Assembly: GCF_013294015.1 (NCBI RefSeq)
Contig: NZ_JABSNO010000014.1
Coordinates: 17,707-81,706 of the forward strand
From: Frigoriflavimonas asaccharolytica
GTDB lineage: Bacteria; Bacteroidota; Bacteroidia; Flavobacteriales; Weeksellaceae
Length of the DNA stretch: 64,000 nucleotides
Reading direction: 5' to 3'
In this document: one piece after another, positions 1 to 8,762 of the stretch
How positions within the stretch are numbered: position 1 is the first letter of the stretch
How the letters are laid out: the number at the start of each line of letters is the position of its first letter
Notes under the pieces: generated by a model
What the model saw: only the letters and a program-made list of their open reading frames with translations
Database searches by the model: none
Told to the model about the DNA's origin: nothing
Program-made: the position numbers and the translations under genes

Positions 1-1070
1 CGGCGCAAAATTTCATTCCAAATGCTCAATTGAAACCAGAGCAAACCACATCTTACGAGTTTGGTGCAGATTTGAGATTTTTCAACAATAGATTAAATTT
101 TGATTTCACCTATTTTAATTCTAATACGGTAGATCAAATTATTTCGCTGCCCATCGCTATTTCTTCCGGATATGATCAGCAAGTTGTGAACGGTGGAAAA
201 GTAAATGCTCAAGGAATTGAAATAATTCTAGGAATTACACCTATAAAAACACAAAATTTCAATTGGAATACCACCTTTAATTTTGCACAGAGCAAATCTG
301 TAATTAAAGATTTACCCCAAAATGGCGGAAGATTAACGCTTGCGTACAGTAGAATTTATGATAGCGCCAACCAAACTGTTTGGATTCAAGTGGAAGAAGG
401 TGGCAGAATAGGAGATTTGTATGGAACCGGATATTTAAAAAATGAAAATGGAGATTTCATATTAACAAGTGATGGAAATTATATTGCCGATAATGTTTTG
501 AAAAAATTGGGCAATTACAATCCAGATTTCACTTTGGGTTGGAGCAATAATTTTAAATATAAAAACTGGAATTTAAGCCTTTTGTTTGATTGGAGACAAG
601 GCGGCGAAATAGTTTCTAGAACCAGCGCTCTGGGAAATGTAGGCGGACAATTAGCCGAAACTTCTTACAGACCAGAAGCAGGAATTGTTGCGCAAGGTGT
701 TGTAAATACGGGAACTGCAACCAATCCTATCTATGTGCAAAATACAAAAGCAATTTCTGCAGAAAGCTATTATCGCCAATATTACGATAGAAATCAGGAA
801 GAAAATAATACGTATGATGCTTCATTTTTAAAATTTCGCCAGTTTTCTTTAGGCTATTCTTTCCCAATAAAGGAAGGGTTTTTTGGCTTAAAAAAAGGCG
901 GAGATTTTTCTATTGCCTTGGTGGGAAACAATTTATTTGTGTTTTCTAAAGTTCCACATATAGATCCAGAGCAATTGGCGGTGCAAGGAAATGGCTTTGT
1001 GAGCGGTGTAGAAGATATAAGTTATGCTACTTCTAGAAGTATAGGTTTAAAATTGGGATTAAATTTTTAA
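1..1070 (+). CDS. SusC/RagA-family TonB-dependent outer-membrane receptor, C-terminal part
   Basis: The reading frame is open from the first codon of the window (frame beginning at base 3), so the gene is truncated by the window edge and only the last ~356 residues of a protein that is normally about 1000 residues are visible. The segment is rich in alternating aromatic/polar beta-strands (YEFGADLRFFNNRLNFDFTY near its start), contains the typical SusC barrel text LGNYNPDFTLGWSNNFKYKN, and ends with a C-terminal strand finishing in LGLNF. SusC proteins are TonB-powered barrels that import substrates captured by a SusD lid. The SusD-type gene starts 13 bases downstream, which supports the call. 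The internal TTG at base 30 is not a start. Substrate cannot be read from this fragment. Confidence 0.9.
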   Translation, partial: AQNFIPNAQLKPEQTTSYEFGADLRFFNNRLNFDFTYFNSNTVDQIISLPIAISSGYDQQVVNGGKVNAQGIEIILGITPIKTQNFNWNTTFNFAQSKSVIKDLPQNGGRLTLAYSRIYDSANQTVWIQVEEGGRIGDLYGTGYLKNENGDFILTSDGNYIADNVLKKLGNYNPDFTLGWSNNFKYKNWNLSLLFDWRQGGEIVSRTSALGNVGGQLAETSYRPEAGIVAQGVVNTGTATNPIYVQNTKAISAESYYRQYYDRNQEENNTYDASFLKFRQFSLGYSFPIKEGFFGLKKGGDFSIALVGNNLFVFSKVPHIDPEQLAVQGNGFVSGVEDISYATSRSIGLKLGLNF

Positions 1071-1083
1071 AAAATTAGAAAAC

Positions 1084-2526
1084 ATGAAAAACTACAATAT
1101 CATATCAGTTTTTATATCATTCTTCATTTTACTTAGTTGTACTCGCGATTTTGAAAACATCAATACCAATCCGAATGCGCCCAATTCTGTAGAACCGAGT
1201 TTTCTGTTGCGCCAAATAATTTATAATTATGGCGAAAATATGAGCTATGAAGGTTTTGTAGCCGGAGATTTATTGTCTCAACACAGAACGGCTTTAGATT
1301 TTAATTTATTTGATAGACATGCTCTAAATTCCCCACAATTAGGCGGAAATCCTTGGTCTATTTTTTATAAAAATTTAAGAGACAATGAAATTATTTTAAA
1401 CCAATCTAGAAATTCTACGGCATACAAAGTCTATGAAGGACCCGCATTGATAATGAAAGCATATATGGCTGCAGGATTGACAGATTTATTTGGAGATGTG
1501 CCTTATTATCAAGCATTTAATGGCGTAAACGGAACAGTGACACCAGTTTATGATAAGCAAGAAGACATTTATCTAAAAGCAGGTGGAATTTTAGATAATA
1601 TAGATAAAGGAATTCTGGCCATGCAAAATTATAGCGGCTCTATTGCTCTGCAAGGTGATATTATGTACAACGGAAATCTACAATCTTGGATTCGGTTTGC
1701 AAAATCTCTTAAAATAAAATTATTGCTAAGAATTTCTTCTAAAATTAATGTTGCATCGCAATTGCAAGCTATTTATACAGAAGGAAATTACATAAAACTA
1801 AATTCTCAAAATGCTATTTTTAATTTTACAAATACGGCACCCAATAGTTTCAGATTGGCGCAATTGAGAGTGGGAGATTTTAATAATTTTGTACTTTCCA
1901 AAACGATGCAAGATATTTTGCTAAACTTAAATGACAGCAGAATAAATAAATTTTTCAGACCTTTTTCCAATTCAAATTCTGGCGCTTATAATGGTTTAAT
2001 CAACGGGATTGATGCTTCTCAAACTTCTATTGTTTTGGCAAATTATTCTCTCGCTGGAACAAGTTTTAGAGAAGATACTTCCACTTTAGATGCCAATTTT
2101 CTTACAGCTTGGGAAGTTCAATTTGCTTTAGCAGAAGCAGCTCAAAAAGGTTTGATAACTGCCAATGCACAACAATTATATGAATCTGGAGTAAGTTTGG
2201 CTTTTCAATATTGGAACACGGCTTTGCCGACAAATTATTTATCCGGTGAAGCGTCTTTTAATAATATAAATTCTACACCTTTGAAGCAAATTATCACCCA
2301 AAAATGGATTGCCAATATCATCAATGGATATGAAGGTTGGGTGGAATATAGAAGAACAGGTTTTCCAAATTTAAAGCCAGTTTCTGCCAGTTTAAATAAT
2401 GGATTGATACCTGTAAGAATGCCCTATCCTACTGAAGAAGCCGCTTTGAATGGGCAAAATTACAACGCTGCTGCAGCAACTACCAATAACAATAGTATAA
2501 ACTCACCAGTTTGGTGGAATCAATAA
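1084..2526 (+). CDS. SusD/RagB-family nutrient-binding outer-membrane lipoprotein
   Basis: 480 residues. The N-terminus is a lipoprotein signal peptide with the lipobox ending LLSC (Cys19), followed by TRDFENINTNPNAPN, the usual start of SusD-like_2 proteins. The helical TPR-like body includes AYMAAGLTDLFGDVPYYQAF and the late motif WEVQFALAEAAQKGLI, both characteristic of the family. SusD proteins form the extracellular lid on a SusC transporter and bind the nutrient. It is 13 bases downstream of the SusC gene and 1 base upstream of the symporter, so it is part of one operon. The genes that follow suggest a nucleoside or nucleotide ligand, which is inference only. Confidence 0.92.
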   Translation: MKNYNIISVFISFFILLSCTRDFENINTNPNAPNSVEPSFLLRQIIYNYGENMSYEGFVAGDLLSQHRTALDFNLFDRHALNSPQLGGNPWSIFYKNLRDNEIILNQSRNSTAYKVYEGPALIMKAYMAAGLTDLFGDVPYYQAFNGVNGTVTPVYDKQEDIYLKAGGILDNIDKGILAMQNYSGSIALQGDIMYNGNLQSWIRFAKSLKIKLLLRISSKINVASQLQAIYTEGNYIKLNSQNAIFNFTNTAPNSFRLAQLRVGDFNNFVLSKTMQDILLNLNDSRINKFFRPFSNSNSGAYNGLINGIDASQTSIVLANYSLAGTSFREDTSTLDANFLTAWEVQFALAEAAQKGLITANAQQLYESGVSLAFQYWNTALPTNYLSGEASFNNINSTPLKQIITQKWIANIINGYEGWVEYRRTGFPNLKPVSASLNNGLIPVRMPYPTEEAALNGQNYNAAAATTNNNSINSPVWWNQ

Positions 2527-2527
2527 T

Positions 2528-3862
2528 ATGGAAATAATTTACTGGCAATGGTTGCTAATTATAGGTTCTAGTTTAGCATTTTTCTTTTTGTCGCCATTAG
2601 CGAAAACTACCGAGCAATTTTATAAAGCCATCCAAAACAACAAAGCACCTTCTGCAACTGTATTGACGGGAAGTTTAATCATCTCGTGGATTTTTGCAAA
2701 GAGCATTACCAATGCAGCCAATTTAGGACTAGAATTTGGAATTCTTGGTGGCATCGCGTATGCCGGATATTATTTTTCTTTTGCGGTAGCTGGTATTTTA
2801 ATTTACCAATTGCGCGTGAAAGGCAATTATAAAAGTATTCATGATTTTATCGTTTCAAAATTTGGCAAGCAAGCCATGTTTTTGTTTTCTTTATTAATAG
2901 CCATTCGTTTGTTTAATGAAGTTTGGAGCAATACCATGGTTATCGGCACTTATTTCGGAGATTCTGGAACATCAGCTTATTATTGGGCAATTATATTATT
3001 TACCGTTCTCACTTTGGCCTACACTATAAAAGGTGGATTAAGCAGTTCTATATTCACAGATGTAATTCAAATGATTTTCTTTTCTGTGCTATTGTTAATT
3101 ATTTTATTTAATATTTTCAGTTCAGAAAATTTTAAAGTTCAAGATATTTCACAATCAAGTGTTTGGAGTTTTGATTTGGGACTGAATCTTTTTTTCGCCG
3201 CCATTATTCAATCTTTAAGTTATCCTTTCCACGATCCTGTTCTCACGGATAGAGCATTTCTAAGTTCGCCAAAAGTAACTAGAAAAAGTTTTCTTTGGGC
3301 AAGTTTTTTGGGAGCAATTTGTATTATTTTGTTCAGTATTGTAGGCGTTTATGCAAAAGTAAACGGAATGCAAGGAGATGCAGCTTTTGAGGTTGGCAAA
3401 GCATTTGGAGTGATTATTTTATTGGTCATTAACTTCATCATGATAACCTCTGCAGCTTCTACTTTAGACTCTACCTTTTCTTCTTTTTCAAAATTGGCTG
3501 CAATAGATTTAAAACTGGGAAAAACAGTAAAGTTTGGTAGAATATCAATGATAATAATAGCAATTTTGGGTACAATTCCAGTATTTTTGAATGCCGAAAT
3601 TTTATCTGCTACCACAATTTCTGGAACAATGGTGATTGGTTTAACCCCAGTTTTTGTATTTTGGAATATGAAAGTTCCCAAAATAAGTTTTTATTTAAGT
3701 GTGCTTTGTGGTTTGTTTTTCGGAATGCTCTTGCTTTTTAAAATATTTCCCGCAGAATTAATTTTCACAGAAGGGAAATATGCCGATTTATTATGGATCA
3801 ATTTCTGGGGAATTTTATGTTGTATAATTGTATTTATGATTCCAAAATGGATAAAAAATTAG
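2528..3862 (+). CDS. Sodium:solute symporter (SSS family)
   Basis: 444 residues, almost entirely hydrophobic, with about 12 membrane segments. The SSS-family signature is visible around residues 165-185: YTIKGGLSSSIFTDVIQMIF, the usual Tyr-Thr-x-x-Gly-Gly-Leu then Thr-Asp-x-x-Gln core. A second typical block, ITSAASTLDSTFSSFSKLAA, corresponds to the Na+-site helix. The protein would carry a small solute across the inner membrane with sodium. It starts 1 base after the SusD stop codon and its last 16 bases overlap the next gene, so translation is probably coupled. Slightly shorter than many SSS members (about 500). The solute is not identifiable from sequence; the downstream nucleoside phosphorylase makes a nucleoside possible. 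Confidence 0.85.
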   Translation: MEIIYWQWLLIIGSSLAFFFLSPLAKTTEQFYKAIQNNKAPSATVLTGSLIISWIFAKSITNAANLGLEFGILGGIAYAGYYFSFAVAGILIYQLRVKGNYKSIHDFIVSKFGKQAMFLFSLLIAIRLFNEVWSNTMVIGTYFGDSGTSAYYWAIILFTVLTLAYTIKGGLSSSIFTDVIQMIFFSVLLLIILFNIFSSENFKVQDISQSSVWSFDLGLNLFFAAIIQSLSYPFHDPVLTDRAFLSSPKVTRKSFLWASFLGAICIILFSIVGVYAKVNGMQGDAAFEVGKAFGVIILLVINFIMITSAASTLDSTFSSFSKLAAIDLKLGKTVKFGRISMIIIAILGTIPVFLNAEILSATTISGTMVIGLTPVFVFWNMKVPKISFYLSVLCGLFFGMLLLFKIFPAELIFTEGKYADLLWINFWGILCCIIVFMIPKWIKN

Positions 3863-4698
3863 AAAATTTAGGTAAAATAGAAGGCAAAATATTGCTTTTT
3901 GGAGGTGTTTATAGCAATCTTCAAGCATTAGAAGCTTTGAAAACTGTGGCAGAAGAAGAAAATATTCTACCAGAACATTGCATTTGTACAGGAGATATTG
4001 TGGGTTATTGTGCGCAACCAGAAGAAAGTATTCAGTTTTTTAAAAATTGGAAAGCAAAAGCAATAAGAGGAAATGTAGAAGAACAATTGATTGAAAACGC
4101 AGAAGATTGCGGCTGCGATTTTACCGAAGGTTCGCGCTGTGATATTTTATCTCAATTTTGGTATCCTTATGCTAAAAGCAAATTGTCTGAAAATTCAATA
4201 AATTATTTAAAAACAATAGCCAATCATCTCACTTTTGAAATTGCTGGTAAAAAAGCAAGCGTTGTACATGGCGCGTATTCCAATATTTCAGAATTTATTT
4301 TTAAATCTACCCATTGGTCTAAAAAAGAAGAAAATTTTGAACAAACAGAATCCCAAATCATAATCGCCGGACATTGTGGTTTGCCATTTTTAGATGTAAA
4401 GGATCATAAATTTTGGATCAATCCTGGCGTAATTGGCATGCCTGCAAATGATGGAAAAACAGATGTTTGGTATGCTATAATGCAAGAAAAAGATAACACC
4501 TTAGATATTGAATTTAAAAATTTAAAATACGATTTCAAATTAGCAAATAAACTCATGATTGAAAATAATTTACCTTCAGAATATGCAAAAACATTAGTAA
4601 CGGGAATTTGGAACAACATGGAAATCTTGCCAAATGAAGAAAAAAATTTACAAGGAAAAGAAATAGTATTTGACGCTATTAAAATTTCGAAAAAATAA
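3847..4698 (+). CDS. Metallophosphoesterase-like protein with non-canonical active site
   Basis: I choose the ATG at 3847, giving 283 residues and a 16-base overlap with the symporter; an in-frame ATG at 3793 would add 18 residues that merely read the symporter C-terminus in another frame. The calcineurin-like fold is recognisable by spacing: FGGVYSNLQAL where the family has a D-x-H-[GS]-N block, then CTGDIVGYCAQPEE, RGNVEEQL, VVHGAYS and AGHCGLPF. However the first Asp and His are Gly and Tyr, the GNH His is Val and the last His of GHTH is Gly. A Cys-rich insert EDCGCDFTEGSRCD follows the GN block. I recall this as a recurrent subfamily rather than a decayed gene. Activity (nucleotide phosphatase or other) is unproven. 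Confidence 0.7.
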   Translation: MDKKLENLGKIEGKILLFGGVYSNLQALEALKTVAEEENILPEHCICTGDIVGYCAQPEESIQFFKNWKAKAIRGNVEEQLIENAEDCGCDFTEGSRCDILSQFWYPYAKSKLSENSINYLKTIANHLTFEIAGKKASVVHGAYSNISEFIFKSTHWSKKEENFEQTESQIIIAGHCGLPFLDVKDHKFWINPGVIGMPANDGKTDVWYAIMQEKDNTLDIEFKNLKYDFKLANKLMIENNLPSEYAKTLVTGIWNNMEILPNEEKNLQGKEIVFDAIKISKK

Positions 4699-4703
4699 AA
4701 TAA

Positions 4704-5516
4704 ATGACAAAAGAAAAATTACAAACAACCGCAGATTTTTTAATTAAAAAAGGATTTGACAAGCCAGAAATTGGGATTGTACTCGGAACAGGATTGGGCC
4801 AATTGGTGAATCATATTAAAATTGAAGTAGAAATTGATTATCAAGATATTCCAAATTTTCCGGTTTCTACGGTAGAATTTCACAGTGGTAAATTAATTTT
4901 TGGCACTTTAGAAAACAAAAAAGTAGTGGTATTACAAGGTAGATTTCATTTATACGAAGGCTATTCTTTGCAAGAAGTTACCTTTCCTATTTGGGTTTTG
5001 AATGCATTAGGAATAAAAAAATTATTTATTTCTAATGCAGCAGGAGCTATAAACCTCAATTTCAAGAAAGGAGATTTGATGTTGATAGAAGATCACATCA
5101 ATCTGCAAGGAGGTTCGCCTTTAGGTTTTGCGAATGTATCAGATTTTGGCGAAAGATTTACAGATATGTGCGAACCATATGATTTAGAATTGAGAAATTC
5201 TGCCATAGAAATTGCTAAAAATCAAAATATTACTTTACAAAAAGGAGTTTATGCTGCAGTTTTTGGTCCGCAATTAGAAACAAAAGCAGAATACAGATAT
5301 ATAAAAATTATTGGTGCAGATGCAGTAGGAATGAGCACCGTTCCAGAAGTGATTGTAGCCAATCATTTAAAACTACCTGTTTTTGCAGTATCAGTTTTAA
5401 CGGATGAATGCGATCCTGATGATCTAAAACCCGTAAACATTCCAGAAATAATTGCCATAGCTGGCGAAGCCGAACCAAAAATGATTACTTTATTTAAAGA
5501 ATTGATAAAATATTAA
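4704..5516 (+). CDS. punA: Purine nucleoside phosphorylase (trimeric, PNP/PunA type)
   Basis: 270 residues, the full length of the trimeric PNP/MTAP family. Visible motifs: phosphate loop GIVLGTGLGQL (residues 24-34), HSGK at 60-63, the QGRFHLYEGY block at 79-88, ISNAAGAIN at 109-117, the purine-site Glu192 in FGPQLETKAEY, and GADAVGMSTVPEV at 205-215. It cleaves purine nucleosides with phosphate to base plus ribose-1-phosphate. The residue equivalent to human Asn243 is Asp234 (VLTDECDPDD), which may alter base preference. It starts 5 bases after the phosphoesterase-like gene, in the same operon as the SusCD and symporter genes, so a nucleoside catabolic role is likely. Confidence 0.9.
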   Translation: MTKEKLQTTADFLIKKGFDKPEIGIVLGTGLGQLVNHIKIEVEIDYQDIPNFPVSTVEFHSGKLIFGTLENKKVVVLQGRFHLYEGYSLQEVTFPIWVLNALGIKKLFISNAAGAINLNFKKGDLMLIEDHINLQGGSPLGFANVSDFGERFTDMCEPYDLELRNSAIEIAKNQNITLQKGVYAAVFGPQLETKAEYRYIKIIGADAVGMSTVPEVIVANHLKLPVFAVSVLTDECDPDDLKPVNIPEIIAIAGEAEPKMITLFKELIKY

Positions 5517-5598
5517 TCACAAATAATGCTAAAATTTACTAATAATAAAGCCAATTATAAAACAATCTCGTAAATAATATCACAACTAAAAATCTATT

Positions 5599-6255
5599 AT
5601 GAATATTAAAATTTTTAATTATCTTTTCGTTATGTTGCTAATGTTCAGCTGCAATTCGAAAGGACAGAACAACAAAGTAATGGCTGAAAAGCAAACAAAA
5701 ACTGAAGCTAAAAAAGGCGAAGCAGTAGCTGTTTTTGCAGAAGGCTGTTTCTGGTGCAGCGAGCATATTTTCGAATCTGTAGTTGGCGTGAGAGATGCCG
5801 TTTCTGGCTACACTGGCGGAACTACGGAAAATCCTACGTATGAAGAAGTAGGTTCTCATACAACTGGACATGCAGAAGCTATTCAAGTTTTTTACGATCC
5901 AAAAATCGTGAGTTATAAAGAATTGGTAGATGTATTTTTCGCATCGCATGATCCTACAACTTTAAACCAGCAAGGTCCAGATATCGGCGATTCTTATCGT
6001 TCTGCAGCTTATTATCAAAACGATGCAGAAAAAAAAATAATTGAAGATGCCATCAAAGATTTAACCGCGAAAAAAGCTTTTAAAAATCCGATTGTAACGG
6101 AAGTTGTACCCGCAGTTCCATTTTACAAAGCTGAAGATTATCATCAACAATATATTGATAACAATCCAAATAACGGATACGTGCAAGGAGTTTCTATCCC
6201 ACGATACAACGAATTCAAGAAAAAATATAAAGGACAATTAAAACCTAACAAATAA
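5599..6255 (+). CDS. msrA: Peptide-methionine (S)-S-oxide reductase, lipoprotein
   Basis: 218 residues. An N-terminal lipoprotein signal ends LLMFSC (lipidated Cys18), so the enzyme is exported. The catalytic motif GCFWCSEH lies at residues 49-56 with the nucleophile Cys50; the family blocks GVRDAVSGYTGG, HAEAIQVFYDP and FFASHDPTT follow, and the Tyr-rich HQQYIDNNPNNGY end is normal. It reduces S-methionine sulfoxide in envelope proteins. The gene is 9 bases upstream of msrB, so the two stereospecific reductases form a repair operon that ends at the terminator at 6827-6860. An 82-base gap separates it from the phosphorylase. Confidence 0.96.
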   Translation: MNIKIFNYLFVMLLMFSCNSKGQNNKVMAEKQTKTEAKKGEAVAVFAEGCFWCSEHIFESVVGVRDAVSGYTGGTTENPTYEEVGSHTTGHAEAIQVFYDPKIVSYKELVDVFFASHDPTTLNQQGPDIGDSYRSAAYYQNDAEKKIIEDAIKDLTAKKAFKNPIVTEVVPAVPFYKAEDYHQQYIDNNPNNGYVQGVSIPRYNEFKKKYKGQLKPNK

Positions 6256-6264
6256 TATCTACCT

Positions 6265-6801
6265 ATGAAAAAATTACTTCAAATATTGGCATTGCCACTA
6301 ATAATTTTAATTTCTTTGGCCTGCACAAAGGTTGTTAGTAAAAACAACAGCGTTGCCGCAAATCCACCAACCGAAGTTCAAGAGGGACTTTCTTTAAGCG
6401 ATACTTCTCTAAAAAAAGTTGAGAAAACGGATGCAGAATGGAAAAAAGTTTTGACAGCAGATCAATATTACATATTGAGAGAAAAAGGAACTGAACAACC
6501 TTTCAATAATGCTTTTAATGACAACCATGAAAAAGGACATTTCTTTTGCGCAGGTTGCAAATTGCCTATATTCTCTTCCGAAGCAAAATTTGAATCTGGA
6601 ACAGGATGGCCAAGTTTCTACCAGCCAATTGCTAATACTAGAGTAAAGGAAGCGGTAGACAATTCTTTTGGAATGACGCGTGGAGAAATAGTTTGCGCAA
6701 GATGTGGTGGACATTTAGGTCATGTTTTTGATGATGGCCCAAAACCTACAGGATTAAGATATTGCATGAATTCTGCAGCAATGTTATTCAAAAAGTCTTA
6801 A
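6265..6801 (+). CDS. msrB: Peptide-methionine (R)-S-oxide reductase, lipoprotein
   Basis: 178 residues with a lipoprotein signal ending ISLAC (Cys20), so it is exported like its neighbour MsrA. The MsrB domain covers about residues 55-178. The zinc ligands are visible as CAGC (95 and 98) and CARC (144 and 147), and the catalytic Cys167 is in RYCMNSAAM near the C-terminus. SGTGWPSF and GGHLGHVFDDGP are standard family blocks. It reduces R-methionine sulfoxide, complementing MsrA. A rho-independent terminator follows directly. Confidence 0.96.
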   Translation: MKKLLQILALPLIILISLACTKVVSKNNSVAANPPTEVQEGLSLSDTSLKKVEKTDAEWKKVLTADQYYILREKGTEQPFNNAFNDNHEKGHFFCAGCKLPIFSSEAKFESGTGWPSFYQPIANTRVKEAVDNSFGMTRGEIVCARCGGHLGHVFDDGPKPTGLRYCMNSAAMLFKKS

Positions 6802-6826
6802 TAGAACACAATTTTTAATGATAACT

Positions 6827-6860
6827 AAAGCTACTTTCTAAAAGATTGTAGCTTTTTTTT
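6827..6860 (+). terminator. Terminator after msrAB
   Basis: Perfect 8-bp inverted repeat AAAGCTAC / GTAGCTTT with a 13-base loop, followed by a run of eight T. It lies 26 bases after the msrB stop and 20 bases before the end of the convergent glycosidase gene. Confidence 0.85.
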
Positions 6861-6880
6861 GTAAAAACTTATTAGATATT

Positions 6881-7912
6881 TTACTTGTAATATTTTTTAA
6901 TAATTTCTAAAGAAGGCTTTTCTTGCGGTGTGTAATCTATAGTTTTCCTTTTTTTATAATAATCATCCGCATACCATTTCCAGGCAAAACCACCAATATA
7001 CCAAGATTTGTTTTCAAAAGATTGAAACAAAGCTTCATAAGCATTGGCTTGTCCTTGGTTATTTTCTACGGCATTGGTTTCCGTCCAAGGTTCGGCAGCA
7101 CTATTATTTGAATTTCTATAACCAAATTCTGTAAAAACTACCTTTTTTTTGTATTTCTTTTGAATCAATTCTATATCTGAAATAGGTTTTTCCCAACTCA
7201 AATTCAGTTCTTCTACAGAAGGCGTTTCGACTTTAGATAAGGGAAAATAAGCATCAATTCCTATAAAATCTAATTCTTTCCAAAAAGGTGTTTTATCAAA
7301 TTCATCCCAATTGGCTGCGTAAGTTAATTGACCTGAATAAATTGCTCTTATTTTTTTAATCAATTGAAACCAATAGTCTGGTCTTTTTGAAATTGGATTT
7401 TGTAATTCTGTACCAAAGCAAAATATTTCTACTTTTTCCGTCTGTGCAATTTGTGCGAAATTTAAAATGTATTTTTCATATTCTGCTTCCCATTTTTGCC
7501 AATCTTTTTCTGTGTTAAAATCTAAAAACCCGGTAAAAGTATTGTGGTTGATCCATAGATGAGGTTTCAGCATCACCTTCAGATTGTTGGTATGCGCGTG
7601 ATTTATGCTCTCTTTTATGCCAGCAGAAGTTTCGCCCCACCATTGTCTTTGATGGTCATAACTGATGGTAATATCATCTAAATTCACAAATGCGTACGGA
7701 ACAAGAGAAACGGAATTAATGTTATTTTCCTTCAACTCTTCAAAAGTTTTACTTTGAATTTCTTTCTTTGGCGCAACCAAATTCATCCCTTTATACTTTT
7801 TATTACTGGTAGTAACAGAACTTTCGGCCGGCTGCAATTTATTAAAAATCACATAACTACTCGATATTAAGACCAAAGCTATCAAAGAAATATAAATTAA
7901 GTTTTTGCTCAT
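6881..7912 (-). CDS. GH113-like glycoside hydrolase, membrane-anchored or exported
   Basis: 343 residues. One N-terminal hydrophobic helix (about residues 4-24, no lipobox) suggests a signal anchor or signal peptide. The rest reads as a TIM barrel of the GH113/GH5-like type: KGMNLVAP at strand 1, VMLKPHLW, a probable acid/base Glu169 in CFGTELQ, and a probable nucleophile Glu262 in VVFTEFGYRN. GH113 enzymes known to me are beta-mannanases, but Bacteroidota homologues are mostly uncharacterised. It is the last gene of the long minus-strand cluster, 154 bases after a DUF547 gene, and shares that cluster with a CslA-like glycosyltransferase. Substrate is not determined. Confidence 0.7.
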   Translation of the reverse strand: MSKNLIYISLIALVLISSSYVIFNKLQPAESSVTTSNKKYKGMNLVAPKKEIQSKTFEELKENNINSVSLVPYAFVNLDDITISYDHQRQWWGETSAGIKESINHAHTNNLKVMLKPHLWINHNTFTGFLDFNTEKDWQKWEAEYEKYILNFAQIAQTEKVEIFCFGTELQNPISKRPDYWFQLIKKIRAIYSGQLTYAANWDEFDKTPFWKELDFIGIDAYFPLSKVETPSVEELNLSWEKPISDIELIQKKYKKKVVFTEFGYRNSNNSAAEPWTETNAVENNQGQANAYEALFQSFENKSWYIGGFAWKWYADDYYKKRKTIDYTPQEKPSLEIIKKYYK

Positions 7913-8066
7913 ATTTTTGAATTGTAAATTATTAACAAATTTAAAGAAATCAAATTTGGTTTAAAAGAACAAAAAAATTTCGAAACTAATTTTCCTCGCA
8001 TCACTAAATCAATATTTTTACAAATTTTAAAATATCGAAACTTCTATTTCTTGCTCAAACTCTAAT

Positions 8067-8756
8067 TCAAGAAAAATTTTCAAGATGACTTTCCCAACTG
8101 TAATCGCTGTACTTGATTTTAAAATATTTCATTTGAATTTCCAAAACTTCTTTTAACATTTTTTTTAGGTCAGATTTTCCACCAAAATCACCTTGATACC
8201 ACAATAATAATTTACTTGTAGTGACTGTTTTTTTCTCTTTATCAATCGTAGATTCTGAAGTTAAAAATGAAATCATCGCAGTTTTCAACTGTTCATCCAA
8301 TTTTTCTACAGTATAAAATGCAATTGGTGGGCAACTTTTGGCACCACAGTTTACTGCAAAATGAATTCGGTAATCAATTTTCTCTACTGCGAGATTTTTA
8401 ATAAAGCGAGACTGGAAAATATTGGACAAATAACCAAAACTATATTTCCAGCGAAATCTGCGCAATATTCCATGTTCAATATCATCTAAACTAAAACGAT
8501 TTCCCGCAATTTCTATCAGTTTTAAAGTGAAAATTTTTTTACCTAAATTTTCTTCTTGGCGTGATACTATTTGAAAGTAAGCATTATAAATATTGATCCA
8601 AAAAGTGTTTTTTGCTGCCTCTGTTTTTAATTCATTTTGCAAGCTCGAAATGGAATAATTAGCTAAAATACCTTCCTCAATTTTAGTTTCAGAACTCATT
8701 TTCACATTGAGAAGCAAGTTTCCAGAAACTGTAATTAAGGTTTTATTATTGCTCAT
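8067..8756 (-). CDS. DUF547 domain protein (without signal peptide)
   Basis: 229 residues. The DUF547 signature is clear: FWINIYNAYFQIV (about residues 52-64), SLDDIEHGILRR, and RIHFAVNCGAKSCPPIAFY near 130-148, containing the conserved His and Cys residues. Unlike the second DUF547 protein of this cluster (18667-19581) it has no obvious signal peptide. The biochemical role of DUF547 is unknown to me. The gene lies 6 bases after the small zinc-finger gene and in one operon with the sigma factor, which suggests a conserved sigma/zinc-finger/DUF547 unit. Confidence 0.8.
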   Translation of the reverse strand: MSNNKTLITVSGNLLLNVKMSSETKIEEGILANYSISSLQNELKTEAAKNTFWINIYNAYFQIVSRQEENLGKKIFTLKLIEIAGNRFSLDDIEHGILRRFRWKYSFGYLSNIFQSRFIKNLAVEKIDYRIHFAVNCGAKSCPPIAFYTVEKLDEQLKTAMISFLTSESTIDKEKKTVTTSKLLLWYQGDFGGKSDLKKMLKEVLEIQMKYFKIKYSDYSWESHLENFS

Positions 8757-8762
8757 TTCAAA

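Noticed and set aside
3793..3846. Upstream start for the metallophosphoesterase-like gene
   Set aside because: The extra 18 residues lie wholly within the symporter gene; the ATG at 3847 leaves a normal 16-base overlap.
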